39,452 nucleotides of DNA from Mucilaginibacter sp. L294 (GCF_001636615.1 NZ_LGEK01000044.1:1-39452); one strand, 5' to 3'. Counted from the first letter of the stretch, positions 14,566 to 22,725 are shown. Translations and numbers: made by a program. The notes: a model not told the origin generated them from the letters alone.

Positions 14566-15186
14566 ATGAAAACAAAGATAGACCTGGATACCTGGTACCG
14601 CAAAAGCCACTTTGAATTTTTTAACAGTTTTGAAGAACCCTTTTTTGGTTTAAATGTAAACGTTGATGTTACCATTGCTTACCACAAAGCAAAAGAGCAG
14701 GGGGTATCTTTCTTTTTATATTATTTACACTGCATTTTAAAAGCAGCCAACAGTATTGAAAGCTTCAGATATCGCGTTGAAAATGGTGATGTTTTTTTGT
14801 ACGATGAGGTGCATGCATCTACCACCATTAGCCGCCCCGATACTACTTTTGGCTTTTCGTACATTGATTATAAACTTGATTTTGCCGAATTTGTTACCGG
14901 TGCACAGCAAGAGATAAAGCGTGTGCAGGCTACAACCGGGCTTGAACTAAGGCCGGTTTTTAATGTTCTGCACGTTTCGGCCATTCCCTGGGTAAATTTT
15001 ACCGGCCTAACACATGCCCGCAGTTTTACCTTTAAAGATAGCATGCCCAAAGTGTCATTAGGGAAGATGACCGAAACATACGGAAAACTGATGATGCCTG
15101 TTTCTGTTACTGTACACCATGGCTTTATAGATGGCCGCCAGGTTGGCGAGTATATAGACCTGTTTCAACAACTACTGAACGGGTAA
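14566..15186 (+). CDS. Chloramphenicol acetyltransferase-like protein
   Basis: The 206-residue product aligns with the CAT fold along its full length. The N-terminus reads DTWYRKSHFEFF, the C-terminal catalytic motif VHHGFIDG (HHxxxDG) is intact near residues 183-190, and SAIPWVNFTGL matches the CAT strand before the active site. If I align that strand correctly from memory with CAT type III (NFDSFNLN), the position of the catalytic-site Ser148 is Gly here. That would alter oxyanion stabilisation, so drug acetylation is not assured. Such genes in environmental Bacteroidetes are usually chromosomal and their natural acceptor is unknown. It follows the HAD gene with a 2-nt gap. Confidence 0.85.
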   Translation: MKTKIDLDTWYRKSHFEFFNSFEEPFFGLNVNVDVTIAYHKAKEQGVSFFLYYLHCILKAANSIESFRYRVENGDVFLYDEVHASTTISRPDTTFGFSYIDYKLDFAEFVTGAQQEIKRVQATTGLELRPVFNVLHVSAIPWVNFTGLTHARSFTFKDSMPKVSLGKMTETYGKLMMPVSVTVHHGFIDGRQVGEYIDLFQQLLNG

Positions 15187-15284
15187 GCAACTCAACTACA
15201 GTAAATAGCGTATATAATAAGTAAGTTGGTAACAGCTGCATTGTAAAATGTAAATGATATATTTACTTATGCGCCAATAACTGT

Positions 15285-16298
15285 ATGCTGTTAAAAAAAG
15301 CCTGTTTCTTATTAGTAATTACCTTTACCCTTTTTTCGTGCAAAAAAGAGAAATCCTTTGTGCCTAATTATGCGAATGGCCTACCGGGCTTATGGGCCCA
15401 ACTGGGCGATTTTCCGGGCGTGGGGCGGGTACGGTCCTTTGGTTTTACCATTGGTAACAAAGGCTATGTGCTGGGTGGAAATGCCGCAAGTGGCTTTAAT
15501 CAATTACATCTGGGCGATTTTTGGGAATACAACCCCGAAGCCGATAAATGGACACGTAAGGCCGATTATCCGGGTTTAGCAGGTGAATATGTTAGGGGGT
15601 TTAGTATCAATAACAAAGGGTATGTAGGCACCGGTTATGGCAAGCGTTTTTTTGACCCCGATGGCGACTTGCCGCAGAATGATGATTTTTGGGAATATGA
15701 CCCCGCTACAGATAAATGGACACGCAAGGCCAACTTTGCCGGCGGTAAGCGCGAAAATGTTATTGCTTTTGCCATAAATGGCATAGGCTATATGGGCCTG
15801 GGTACCAATAATAACTATGATACTAACTACAAAGATTTTTGGAAATATGACGCGGCTGCTGATAAATGGGCCCGTGTTGCAGATTATCCCGGGATAGGGA
15901 GTTTTGGTGCAGTAGGTTTTGCCATAAGCGATAAAGGGTACGTAGGCTTAGGTGGCGCAGCGCCAGATATTGCCGCCAAGGATTTGTGGGAGTATGATGC
16001 TAATGCAGATAAGTGGACAAAAAAAACAGATTTTATAGGTAAAGGCAGGGCGTTCAGCGGTAGTTTTGTTATTGGTACAGATGGTTACGCTGGCATGGGG
16101 TCTACCACTACTGCAACGGCCGAGGATTGGTATAAATATGATACCCTTGCCGATAAATGGGTCAAGATAACTAATTTACAAGGTACCGCCCGTTATGATA
16201 TGGTTAGCTTTAGTATAAATGGGATAGGCTATATTGGCACAGGGAACCCCGGGCTTTTAAAAGATTTTTGGAAATATACTCCCCGAAAAACCAACTAA
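15285..16298 (+). CDS. Kelch-repeat lipoprotein
   Basis: The 337-residue product has a lipoprotein signal with lipobox TLFSC and Cys19, so it is likely anchored in the outer membrane. Six Kelch-like blades follow. Each has a GYV/GY..G strand pair and a DFWEYNPEADKWTRKADYPG-type unit; the DKW motif is repeated at roughly 50-residue spacing. Such six-bladed propellers serve as binding or carbohydrate-oxidase-like modules; no catalytic Tyr-Cys site of galactose oxidase is evident. A near -7 box (TATATTTA, about 15258-15265) lies upstream. The last codons overlap the convergent CPBP gene by 4 nt. Function beyond binding is not inferred. Confidence 0.88.
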   Translation: MLLKKACFLLVITFTLFSCKKEKSFVPNYANGLPGLWAQLGDFPGVGRVRSFGFTIGNKGYVLGGNAASGFNQLHLGDFWEYNPEADKWTRKADYPGLAGEYVRGFSINNKGYVGTGYGKRFFDPDGDLPQNDDFWEYDPATDKWTRKANFAGGKRENVIAFAINGIGYMGLGTNNNYDTNYKDFWKYDAAADKWARVADYPGIGSFGAVGFAISDKGYVGLGGAAPDIAAKDLWEYDANADKWTKKTDFIGKGRAFSGSFVIGTDGYAGMGSTTTATAEDWYKYDTLADKWVKITNLQGTARYDMVSFSINGIGYIGTGNPGLLKDFWKYTPRKTN

Positions 16299-17017
16299 TA
16301 AATTTTATAAGCCGATTGGATCAGCATAGTGATGCCGTTGATCAAAACATGCAGGGCTATGCCCCAGCCAAAACCGTTCTTAAAGCGCACATAGGTTAAA
16401 AACCAGCCCATAAATAATTGAGGTATTACATACAATGGATAAATGTAGATAATACCCCATTGAAACGGTGCGTAGTTGAACGTATGCAGCAGGCCGAAAA
16501 TAATGATTGACGCAAGTATGAATCCCTTTTGAGCATTTTTATTTGGTGTGATGTTTTGCCGTAAGATGTTCAATAACGCAAAATAACCCACTCCAAAAAT
16601 GACCACCCTAACCAGGATGTTGATAAGTAAATTTTGAGTGCCGAGTGTAGGTATAGCTTTTGCCATTAGTGCAAGGGCAAAACCAAATGCAACGGCAATC
16701 TGCTTCCGTTTAAATGACAATGGCAGTCTGAAGATGATCTCTTCGATCACCGGGCCGATGAGGCTTACATATAATACAGCTTTCCAATACCCATACTTAA
16801 TCATAAAGCTGTGCATTGATGTTTTATACTGCGCTGCAAGGCTTTTATAATGCAAATGGGTTACAATATACTCCCATAACAAAAACAAGGGCGCACTAAA
16901 AAAGTTAAGCAGTAAAATTATCCCGTAGAGTTTAAGCAGCAAAATAAGCTTGCTTTGAAGTGTGCTGTCATTTTTTAGCGCAGGGTAGCTGCCAATGGCA
17001 TAAATTTTCTCAAGCAT
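16295..17017 (-). CDS. CPBP-family intramembrane metalloprotease
   Basis: The start is taken at the ATG at 17017; an upstream TTG at 17023 would add two residues. The protein (240 residues) has about six hydrophobic helices. The three CPBP (Abi/CAAX protease Rce1-like) motifs are present: EEIIFR near residue 92-97, FGLLHTFNYAPFQW with its His, and ALHVLINGI near the C-terminus with His and Asn. These residues bind the catalytic metal in the membrane. Members process prenylated proteins in eukaryotes and are linked to bacteriocin self-immunity or stress in bacteria; the substrate here is unknown. The gene converges with the Kelch gene, and their stop codons overlap. Confidence 0.9.
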   Translation of the reverse strand: MLEKIYAIGSYPALKNDSTLQSKLILLLKLYGIILLLNFFSAPLFLLWEYIVTHLHYKSLAAQYKTSMHSFMIKYGYWKAVLYVSLIGPVIEEIIFRLPLSFKRKQIAVAFGFALALMAKAIPTLGTQNLLINILVRVVIFGVGYFALLNILRQNITPNKNAQKGFILASIIIFGLLHTFNYAPFQWGIIYIYPLYVIPQLFMGWFLTYVRFKNGFGWGIALHVLINGITMLIQSAYKIY

Positions 17018-17032
17018 TAGCAAAAATATTGA

Positions 17033-18946
17033 TTACTCCGCATCATCTTCCCATGTGTACAAGTCATCGATGGCGTCCGCGTATTTCTTCTCAATTACCT
17101 TACGTTTGGCTTTCAGGGTAGGCGTTATTTCGCCGGCCTCCATGCTGAACGGCGTGCGTTTTAGCTTAAAATTCTTGATGCGCTCGAATTTTGCCAGTTC
17201 GTTGGATAATTTTTTAACATCCTGGTTTATCCAGTCGGCTATTTCTTTATTATCTATAAATGTCTCGGGGTTTTCAAAAAAGTCGTCGCTAAGTTTAAAG
17301 GTTTCCTGTAATAGCTCGCGGCCCGGAACCAGTATGGCGGTGATAAACTCGCGCTTATCGCCAATCAAAAACACCTGTTCAATTTTTGGGCTTTTTAAAT
17401 AAGTATTCTCAACCGGGGTTGGGTAAATGTTTTTGCCGTAAGCGTTTACCAGCATATTTTTAAGCCTGTCGGTAATTTGCAGGTTGCCACGGTAAAAACG
17501 ACCGATATCGCCCGTATGGAACCAGCCATCAGGGTCAATCACCGCAGCGGTTTCCTCGGGTTTTTTCCAGTATCCCTTCATTACGCAGTGCCCGCGTACG
17601 ATGATCTCGCCCTCTTCCGATTCAAAATTCGGGTTAAAGTTATCGTGCGTTTGTACGGTCAGGATCTTTTTGGTGTCTACATTCTGGATGCCTACTTCAA
17701 TACCCGGTATAATGCGGCCAACGGTGCCATATATGATGCGGTCGTTCTCGGTAACAGACATTACCGGCGATGTTTCCGTTAAGCCGAACCCTTCCAGTAA
17801 TTTGATATCGATATCTCCAAAAAATTCGCCAACGTTTTTAGGTAATGCCCCACCACCAGATAGCAGCACTTTTAAGCGCCCGCCTGTTTTCTCTTTTATT
17901 TTGCTGAACACCAGTTTATTGGCCAGTTTTTGCTCGGCGCTAAGAATAATGCCCGGCTTTTTGCCGGCTTCATGTACTAAACGGTATTGGCGGCCTATTT
18001 TTAAAGCCCAGGTAAAGATCTTGGTTTTCATCCCCCCGGCGGCAAGGCCGTTCTTCATAGCTTTATCATGGATGCGCTCCAGCAGTCGCGGTACGCAGCA
18101 CATTACGGTAGGTTTTACTTCGGCCATGTTGCGGGCCAGCAGTTCCAGGCTTTGCGCGAATGCTATGGTACAACCCTTGTTCATACAGATGTAATAGGTT
18201 GCGGTACGTTCAAATACGTGCGATAGCGGCAGGAACGACAGAAACATATCCGTTTTCTCGATGATCGGGATCTGGTACAGGCTTACCTTGCAGTTTTCTG
18301 TAAGGTTATGGTGCGTAAGCATTACGCCCTTAGGTGTGCCGGTTGTACCTGATGTATAGATCAAACAAGAAAGGTCAGACGGTAGGATGGCCTCGCGGGC
18401 GGCGTTTATAGCTGAGCGTTTTTCATCAACCAAGGTTAGCCCTTCTTCAATTACCTGTTTAAAGCCAACCACGCCTGCATTTAACTGCAGGCCTTCGCTA
18501 AACTTTTCAAAACCTTCAAAAGCGGGGATGATGCGGATAAGGGCCGGACAATTGTTAGCTATCTTTAACACCTTACGGCAAAGGAATGGATTGCCGGTAA
18601 TGATGGTTCGCGCTTCAGAATCGTTCAGGATATACTCGATCTCGGCCTCAGACAGGGTGGGGTAGATGGAAGTATTTACCGCGCCAATTTGCTGTAGCGC
18701 CTGGTCGTAGTATATATAATCGGGGCCGTTCTCAATGATCAGGGCCAGCCTGTCGCCTTTTTTAATGCCGATGTTCAGGAACCAGGCCGATAAGGCGTCG
18801 ATTTTTTCGAGTGCTTGTTTATAGGAAATTTCAACCCAGGCATCTTTTACCTTATGGATCAGAAACGTATGGTCTTCGGGGTGTATGTTCGCAACAATAT
18901 TACGGATCAGTTCCGGTATGGTTGATTGCTCAGCAACGATGTTCAT
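17033..18946 (-). CDS. Long-chain fatty acyl-CoA synthetase (AMP-forming)
   Basis: The enzyme activates fatty acids to acyl-AMP and then acyl-CoA. The start is set at the ATG at 18946 (637 residues), because the -7 box at 18977-18984 lies downstream of the longer reading-frame start. The P-loop-like AMP motif YTSGTTGTPKGVMLTH is present. So are the FLPLSHVFERT motif, GGGALPKNVGEFF, GLTETSPV, and the ATP/adenylate motif GWFHTGDIGRF; the catalytic lysine lies near the C-terminus (FKLKRTPFSMEAGEITPTLKAKRK). It belongs to the long-chain (FadD15/ACSL-like) group, typical of cytoplasmic or membrane-peripheral enzymes. It stands alone, with the CPBP gene 16 nt downstream, perhaps co-transcribed. Confidence 0.94.
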   Translation of the reverse strand: MNIVAEQSTIPELIRNIVANIHPEDHTFLIHKVKDAWVEISYKQALEKIDALSAWFLNIGIKKGDRLALIIENGPDYIYYDQALQQIGAVNTSIYPTLSEAEIEYILNDSEARTIITGNPFLCRKVLKIANNCPALIRIIPAFEGFEKFSEGLQLNAGVVGFKQVIEEGLTLVDEKRSAINAAREAILPSDLSCLIYTSGTTGTPKGVMLTHHNLTENCKVSLYQIPIIEKTDMFLSFLPLSHVFERTATYYICMNKGCTIAFAQSLELLARNMAEVKPTVMCCVPRLLERIHDKAMKNGLAAGGMKTKIFTWALKIGRQYRLVHEAGKKPGIILSAEQKLANKLVFSKIKEKTGGRLKVLLSGGGALPKNVGEFFGDIDIKLLEGFGLTETSPVMSVTENDRIIYGTVGRIIPGIEVGIQNVDTKKILTVQTHDNFNPNFESEEGEIIVRGHCVMKGYWKKPEETAAVIDPDGWFHTGDIGRFYRGNLQITDRLKNMLVNAYGKNIYPTPVENTYLKSPKIEQVFLIGDKREFITAILVPGRELLQETFKLSDDFFENPETFIDNKEIADWINQDVKKLSNELAKFERIKNFKLKRTPFSMEAGEITPTLKAKRKVIEKKYADAIDDLYTWEDDAE

Positions 18947-18976
18947 CAAGTTTATTCTATCAGGTTTATACAATAA

Positions 18977-18984
18977 CAAATCTA
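18977..18984 (-). promoter_or_regulatory. -7 promoter element of the acyl-CoA synthetase gene
   Basis: CAAATCTA on the plus strand reads TAGATTTG on the minus strand and fits TAnnTTTG exactly. It supports the start codon at 18946 with a leader of about 25 nt. Confidence 0.5.
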
Positions 18985-19114
18985 ATTATTTTACATTTAA
19001 TTAAAAACGCCCGAGTAACTAACTATCAACATTAATCATGACCGGGTTTTGACCATCTTATTTTAAGGTATTGCCTTTAAATAGCTTACTTTGAGTATCT
19101 AAATTTAACAGCTT

Positions 19115-19711
19115 ATGAAAATCATTATCATTGGTGCCACCGGTACCTTAGGCAAAAAAGTAACTGCCGCGCTGCAAGGCAAGCACCAAATTATAACCGC
19201 CGGCTCCAAAAGCGGCGACCTGCAGGTAGATATCACCTCGACAGCATCTATCGAGGCATTTTATAAAAAAGCCGGTAAGTTTGATGCCCTGGTAAGCGTA
19301 ACCGGAAGCGGCCACTTTGGCCCGCTGAATACCATGACACCCGATGATTTTAAAAAAGGCACCGACAGCAAACTATTGGGGCAGGTGAACCTGGTACTGA
19401 TAGGCCAGCATTACATTAACCCTAAAGGGTCGTTTACCCTTACCTCGGGCATTTTAGCTACCGACCCTATCCTGTATGGCGCAAACCTGAGCGCGGTAAA
19501 CGGCGCTATAAATTCGTTTGTAATAGCCGCCGCCATTGGTTTAGAAAATGATGTGAGGATAAACGCCATCAGCCCGGGTGTGGTAGAAGATTCGCCGGAA
19601 TATTTTGATGCGTTCCCGGGGCACATCCCGGTTACTATGGATAGGGTAGTTGCCGGTTACCTACGCAGTGTTTTGGGTGCAGGTACAGGGCAGGTTGTGG
19701 AGATATTTTAG
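19115..19711 (+). CDS. SDR-fold protein with an atypical active site
   Basis: The 198-residue product has the Rossmann glycine motif GATGTLGKKV at residues 8-17 and the acidic/strand pattern DLQVDITS of short-chain dehydrogenases, so it should bind NAD(P). The SVTGSGHFGPLNTM segment corresponds to the NNAG region. The usual YxxxK catalytic pair is not where expected: after LTSGILATDPILYGANLSAVNGAI the stretch has Asn and Ser instead of Tyr..Lys. A short SDR subfamily resembling PRK07578 shows this same GA..VNGAL pattern, as I recall. The gene is single, and its substrate and even its catalytic competence are unknown. A near -7 box TTACTTTG lies upstream at 19087-19094. Confidence 0.85.
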   Translation: MKIIIIGATGTLGKKVTAALQGKHQIITAGSKSGDLQVDITSTASIEAFYKKAGKFDALVSVTGSGHFGPLNTMTPDDFKKGTDSKLLGQVNLVLIGQHYINPKGSFTLTSGILATDPILYGANLSAVNGAINSFVIAAAIGLENDVRINAISPGVVEDSPEYFDAFPGHIPVTMDRVVAGYLRSVLGAGTGQVVEIF

Positions 19712-19780
19712 TGAATACGTTCCGTCTTGTTCCACGATCAGGGGCACTGCGGCGACAAAGGTGCGCGCCCTCATTCTCCA

Positions 19781-19878
19781 CGCGTCATTGCGAGCGTAGC
19801 GTGGCAATCTTCGACATGCTTGTCACCGACTTTTCTATCGAAGATTGCCACGTCGCTATCGCTCCTCGCAATGACGCG
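19781..19878. repeat. 98-bp inverted-repeat element with CGCGTCATTGCGAG ends
   Basis: The left arm (19781 onward: CGCGTCATTGCGAGCG, then GTGGCAATCTTCGA) is inverted on the right (TCGAAGATTGCCAC, then CGCTCCTCGCAATGACGCG) ending at 19878. The loop is about 23 nt. The terminal word GTCATTGCGAG is found in dispersed palindromic repeats of many bacteria. It sits between convergent genes and could act as a terminator. Confidence 0.75.
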
Positions 19879-19906
19879 CGGAGGTTGGGGTATGGCTTGG
19901 GATCCC

Positions 19907-20368
19907 CTAAACCTTCTTAGGCTCGGTAGCATAGTAGGTACAGCCCTTATATTGTATACCTAAATAAGCAGCAGTGTGTTTAAAGGGCACCTCAAAGCCA
20001 TCGGGGATGGCAGGGTCGGCGCCTACGGCTATCATGGAGGCCGATTTGCCCCTGAGGCCGCGGCCAAGGTCTTTTTTAATGGTGATAAGGTCGGTAAGGC
20101 GGTCGAAGAATACCTTCATTACGCCGCTCATGCTGTACCAGTAAACCGGGGTGGCAAAAATAATATTATCGTAAGGGAGGGCTTTGCTGATGATGGCTTC
20201 AAACTCATCGTCGGCAGGGTAGTGGCCGTCGTAGTTGTAGTGGGCTATTTTATAATCGAGCAGGTCGATCATATCAAACTCGGTTTGCAGCAATGCCTTA
20301 CGGCTTATGGCCTCGGTAAGGCTGTTTTTACGGTTGCTGCCCAGTAGTACAAGCGTTCTGTTTCCCAT
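19907..20368 (-). CDS. Flavodoxin-fold NAD(P)H-dependent reductase
   Basis: The start is set at the ATG at 20368 (153 residues); the longer frame uses a TTG inside the terminator stem of the neighbouring operon. The strand-loop LVLLGSNRKNSLTEAISRKAL at the N-terminus is the FMN-phosphate binding loop of the flavodoxin-like FMN reductase group (WrbA/NfnB/iron-sulfur flavoprotein-like). FATPVYWYSMSGVMKVFFDRL is the conserved second flavin loop and helix, and KSASMIAVGADPAIPDGFEVPF is a further family strand. It should bind FMN and reduce quinones or other acceptors; the physiological substrate is not visible. It is downstream of iscA but behind a strong terminator. Confidence 0.9.
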   Translation of the reverse strand: MGNRTLVLLGSNRKNSLTEAISRKALLQTEFDMIDLLDYKIAHYNYDGHYPADDEFEAIISKALPYDNIIFATPVYWYSMSGVMKVFFDRLTDLITIKKDLGRGLRGKSASMIAVGADPAIPDGFEVPFKHTAAYLGIQYKGCTYYATEPKKV

Positions 20369-20379
20369 GCCTAAAAACA

Positions 20380-20415
20380 AAAAAGGTTGATTATCTAAAT
20401 ATAATCAACCTTTTT
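20380..20415 (-). terminator. Terminator of the isc operon
   Basis: A 15-bp perfect stem (AAAAAGGTTGATTAT at 20380-20394, inverted at 20401-20415) with a 6-nt loop. On the minus strand it ends in TTTTTTGTTTTT. It separates iscA from the reductase gene. Confidence 0.85.
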
Positions 20416-20437
20416 AATATTTTATGTATTATAATTA

Positions 20438-20764
20438 TTACACCGAGAAGCTTTCGCCGCATCCGCAGGTGCGGGTAGCATTGGGGTTATGAAAGTTAAA
20501 GCCTTTGCCGTTAAGCCCGTCGCTAAAATCAAGCTCGGTACCGGCCAGGTATAAAAACGATTTCATATCCAGGGCAAAACGCACACCGCGATCTTCAAAA
20601 AACTGGTCGCCTTTTTTCTCCTCGTTATCAAAATCGAGGTTGTAAGATAAACCAGAGCAGCCGCCGCCCTGTACAGATACACGCAGGAAGTAAGAGGCAT
20701 CAAGCCCGCTATCCTGCATCAGGTTATCTATTTTCGCTTTCGCTTTATCAGTTACAGTTACCAT
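20438..20764 (-). CDS. iscA: A-type iron-sulfur cluster carrier protein (IscA/ErpA family)
   Basis: IscA-type proteins carry Fe-S clusters or iron from the scaffold to client proteins. The 108-residue product has the three conserved cysteines: one in GGGCSGLSYN near residue 35 and two in RTCGCGESFSV at the C-terminus. The rest matches the HesB/IscA/ErpA fold. It is the last gene of iscS-iscU-iscA, 116 nt after iscU. The gap between is filled by a word repeat rather than coding sequence. Whether it acts as IscA or ErpA cannot be told from sequence alone. Confidence 0.93.
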   Translation of the reverse strand: MVTVTDKAKAKIDNLMQDSGLDASYFLRVSVQGGGCSGLSYNLDFDNEEKKGDQFFEDRGVRFALDMKSFLYLAGTELDFSDGLNGKGFNFHNPNATRTCGCGESFSV

Positions 20765-20785
20765 AGTTAGTGAATGGTTGATTGT

Positions 20786-20854
20786 GTGAGTGGTGAATGG
20801 TTGGTTAGCGGATAAAACTATCTATTGGTAAGCGGATATAAAACCACTCACCAC
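20786..20854. repeat. Word-repeat palindrome between iscU and iscA
   Basis: The word GGTGAATGGTTG and its variants (TGAATGGTTGATTG, GAGTGGTGAATGG) occur in near-tandem from 20769. GTGGTGAATGGTT at 20790-20802 is inverted as AACCACTCACCAC at 20842-20854 with 12 of 13 matches. A direct repeat TAGCGGATAaAA/AAGCGGATATAAAA lies in the loop. It can fold as a hairpin in the operon mRNA. Confidence 0.65.
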
Positions 20855-20880
20855 GCAACTACTCTCTACTCACCCAAAAA

Positions 20881-21294
20881 TTAGTGATGTGATTTTTCAA
20901 GAGCGATTGGCTCCATACCGTTTTTTACGCGGAAATCATTGATGGCTGCTTTGATAGCATCTTCTGCTAAAACCGAGCAGTGAATTTTTACCGGTGGAAG
21001 GGCAAGCTCTTCTACGATATCCATGTTATCAATCTTCATTGCATCGTCAACGCTTTTACCTTTAAGCCACTCGGTAGCTAAAGATGATGAAGCGATTGCC
21101 GAACCGCAACCAAAGGTTTTGAATTTAGCATCGGTGATGATGTTGTTATCATCAACCTGGATCTGCAGGCGCATAACGTCGCCGCACTCAGGCGCACCAA
21201 CAAGGCCGGTACCAACCTTGTGGCTGCTCTTATCTAACGTACCCACATTGCGGGGGTTAGTATAATGGTCAATTACTTTATCTGAATAAGCCAT
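20881..21294 (-). CDS. iscU: Iron-sulfur cluster scaffold protein IscU
   Basis: IscU is the scaffold on which IscS-derived sulfur and iron are assembled into [2Fe-2S] and [4Fe-4S] clusters. The 137-residue product shows the N-terminal motif VIDHYTNPRNVG, GAPECGDVM with the first Cys and Asp, FGCGSAIASSS with the second Cys, and LPPVKIHCSVLAEDAIKAAI with the LPPVK chaperone-binding motif and third Cys. All cluster ligands are kept. Its C-terminus ends EKSHH. It lies between iscS and iscA on the minus strand, with 119 nt to iscS. Confidence 0.97.
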   Translation of the reverse strand: MAYSDKVIDHYTNPRNVGTLDKSSHKVGTGLVGAPECGDVMRLQIQVDDNNIITDAKFKTFGCGSAIASSSLATEWLKGKSVDDAMKIDNMDIVEELALPPVKIHCSVLAEDAIKAAINDFRVKNGMEPIALEKSHH

Positions 21295-21320
21295 AGCTTT
21301 ATTATTTATTTAATGTTATT

Positions 21321-21405
21321 TCGAATTTCGAATTTTCAATTTCGAATTTGTTATTTAAAGTTAGGTGCCAGTTTTTAATTTCGAAATTGAAAATTCGAAA
21401 TTCGA
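21321..21405. repeat. 26-bp perfect inverted repeat between iscS and iscU
   Basis: The left arm at 21321-21346 (TCGAATTTCGAATTTTCAAT...) is perfectly inverted at 21380-21405, with a 33-nt loop. Within each arm the words TTTCGAA and AATTTCG recur in tandem. It is AT-rich and could fold strongly in the mRNA joining iscS to iscU. It lies between co-directional genes of one pathway, so it need not be a terminator. Confidence 0.8.
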
Positions 21406-21413
21406 CATCTATA

Positions 21414-22625
21414 TTAATGTTCCGCCCACTCAATCGAGTCAAGGTCGATGCCTTCTTTAAACATTTCCCAAAGTGGCGACATGTTGCGCAGGTTGGTAAC
21501 CGCTGTTTTGGTTACTTCAACAGCGTAATCAACTTCTTCTTCGGTAGTGAAACGGCCAAGGCCAAAACGTATTGATGAGTGCGCCAGGTCATCAGATAAT
21601 CCTAAGCTTTTTAAAACGTAAGATGGCTCTAATGATGCTGATGTACAGGCCGAACCTGATGATACAGCCAGATCTTTCATGGCCATCATCAAACCTTCGC
21701 CTTCAACGTATTTGAACGATATATTGGCAACGTGCGGTAAGCGGTGTTCTACATTACCATTCACGTAGCTTTCTTCCAGTACGGTTAATGCTTTTTCTAA
21801 TTTATCGCGTAGGGCCGATAAACGGATAGCTTCGCTTTCCATTTCTAAACCCGCAAGTTCGCAAGCTTTACCCAGGCCAACAATACCCGGTACGTTCAAC
21901 GTGCCAGAGCGCATACCGCGTTCGTGACCGCCACCGTCCATTTGCGCGGTAACCTTAACACGCGGGCCTTTACGGCGTACGTATAAAGCACCAACACCTT
22001 TAGGGCCGTACATTTTATGTGCCGACAGGGCTAAAAGGTCAATACCGTCTGCAATTACGTTAACAGGTATTTTACCAACAGCTTGTGTAGCATCGGTCAT
22101 GAATAGGGCACCGTATTTATGTGCTATTGCAGCAATTTCTTTTACGGGTTGTATAACACCAATCTCGTTATTACCATACATGATAGATACCAGGATGGTT
22201 TCGCTGGTCATGGCTGCCTCTAATACTTCAAGGTCAACCAAACCATCTTCTTTAACGGGAAGGTAAGTAACACGCCCGCCCAATTTCTCAACGTGCTTGC
22301 AGGCATCTAAAACAGCTTTATGTTCGGTAACGGCTGTGATAATATGGTTGCCTTTTTCTTTATACATTTCAAACACGCCTTTGATAGCCAGGTTGTCAGA
22401 CTCGGTAGCGCCCGATGTAAAGATGATCTCTTTTTCGGTAGCGCCAATCAGTTTTGCAACCTGCTCACGTGCGTAGTCAACGCCTTCTTCAGCTACCCAT
22501 CCAAACGGATGGTTACGGCTTGCAGCATTACCAAACTTTTCGTTAAAGTAAGGCAGCATAGCCTCAAGTACCCTTGGGTCCATGGGTGTTGTAGCGTTGT
22601 TATCTAAATAAATTGGGATATTCAT
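21414..22625 (-). CDS. iscS: Cysteine desulfurase IscS
   Basis: IscS takes sulfur from L-cysteine through a PLP-bound intermediate and passes it to IscU as a persulfide. The 403-residue length is normal. The opening is [20 protein letters not shown]. The PLP lysine is in [16 protein letters not shown]. The catalytic Cys is in [21 protein letters not shown], the long-loop type I (IscS/NifS) arrangement rather than the SufS one. The C-terminus matches IscS proteins ([26 protein letters not shown]). It is the first gene of iscS-iscU-iscA; no iscR, hscBA or fdx gene is adjacent. A -7 box TATATTTG is at 22644-22651. Confidence 0.97.
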   Translation of the reverse strand: MNIPIYLDNNATTPMDPRVLEAMLPYFNEKFGNAASRNHPFGWVAEEGVDYAREQVAKLIGATEKEIIFTSGATESDNLAIKGVFEMYKEKGNHIITAVTEHKAVLDACKHVEKLGGRVTYLPVKEDGLVDLEVLEAAMTSETILVSIMYGNNEIGVIQPVKEIAAIAHKYGALFMTDATQAVGKIPVNVIADGIDLLALSAHKMYGPKGVGALYVRRKGPRVKVTAQMDGGGHERGMRSGTLNVPGIVGLGKACELAGLEMESEAIRLSALRDKLEKALTVLEESYVNGNVEHRLPHVANISFKYVEGEGLMMAMKDLAVSSGSACTSASLEPSYVLKSLGLSDDLAHSSIRFGLGRFTTEEEVDYAVEVTKTAVTNLRNMSPLWEMFKEGIDLDSIEWAEH

Positions 22626-22643
22626 GATTAAAAATTAACATCA

Positions 22644-22651
22644 CAAATATA
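22644..22651 (-). promoter_or_regulatory. -7 promoter element of iscS-iscU-iscA
   Basis: CAAATATA on the plus strand is TATATTTG on the minus strand. It is 18 nt upstream of the iscS ATG and shares the gap with the divergent epimerase gene. Confidence 0.55.
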
Positions 22652-22725
22652 CGCAAAGTTTTACTTTTACATCAGTAACCCGCTATAAATTGCATTTGGA
22701 TGCTATTAATTTACAATATTTGGAC

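Noticed and set aside
14566..15186. CAT-like gene considered as a transferred drug-resistance determinant
   Set aside because: Base composition fits neighbours, it is coupled to a HAD gene, there is no mobile element beside it, and an active-site position looks changed.
19711..19963. Two overlapping plus-strand reading frames after the SDR gene
   Set aside because: They translate the 98-bp inverted repeat and adjacent bases; no coding signature is seen.
21321..21405. TTCGAA-rich sequence considered as part of a tRNA T-arm
   Set aside because: It is a symmetrical AT-rich palindrome with no acceptor stem, anticodon loop or CCA end.
20438..22625. The operon considered as a suf-type system
   Set aside because: The long-loop Cys motif [14 protein letters not shown] of the desulfurase and the IscU scaffold indicate isc type.
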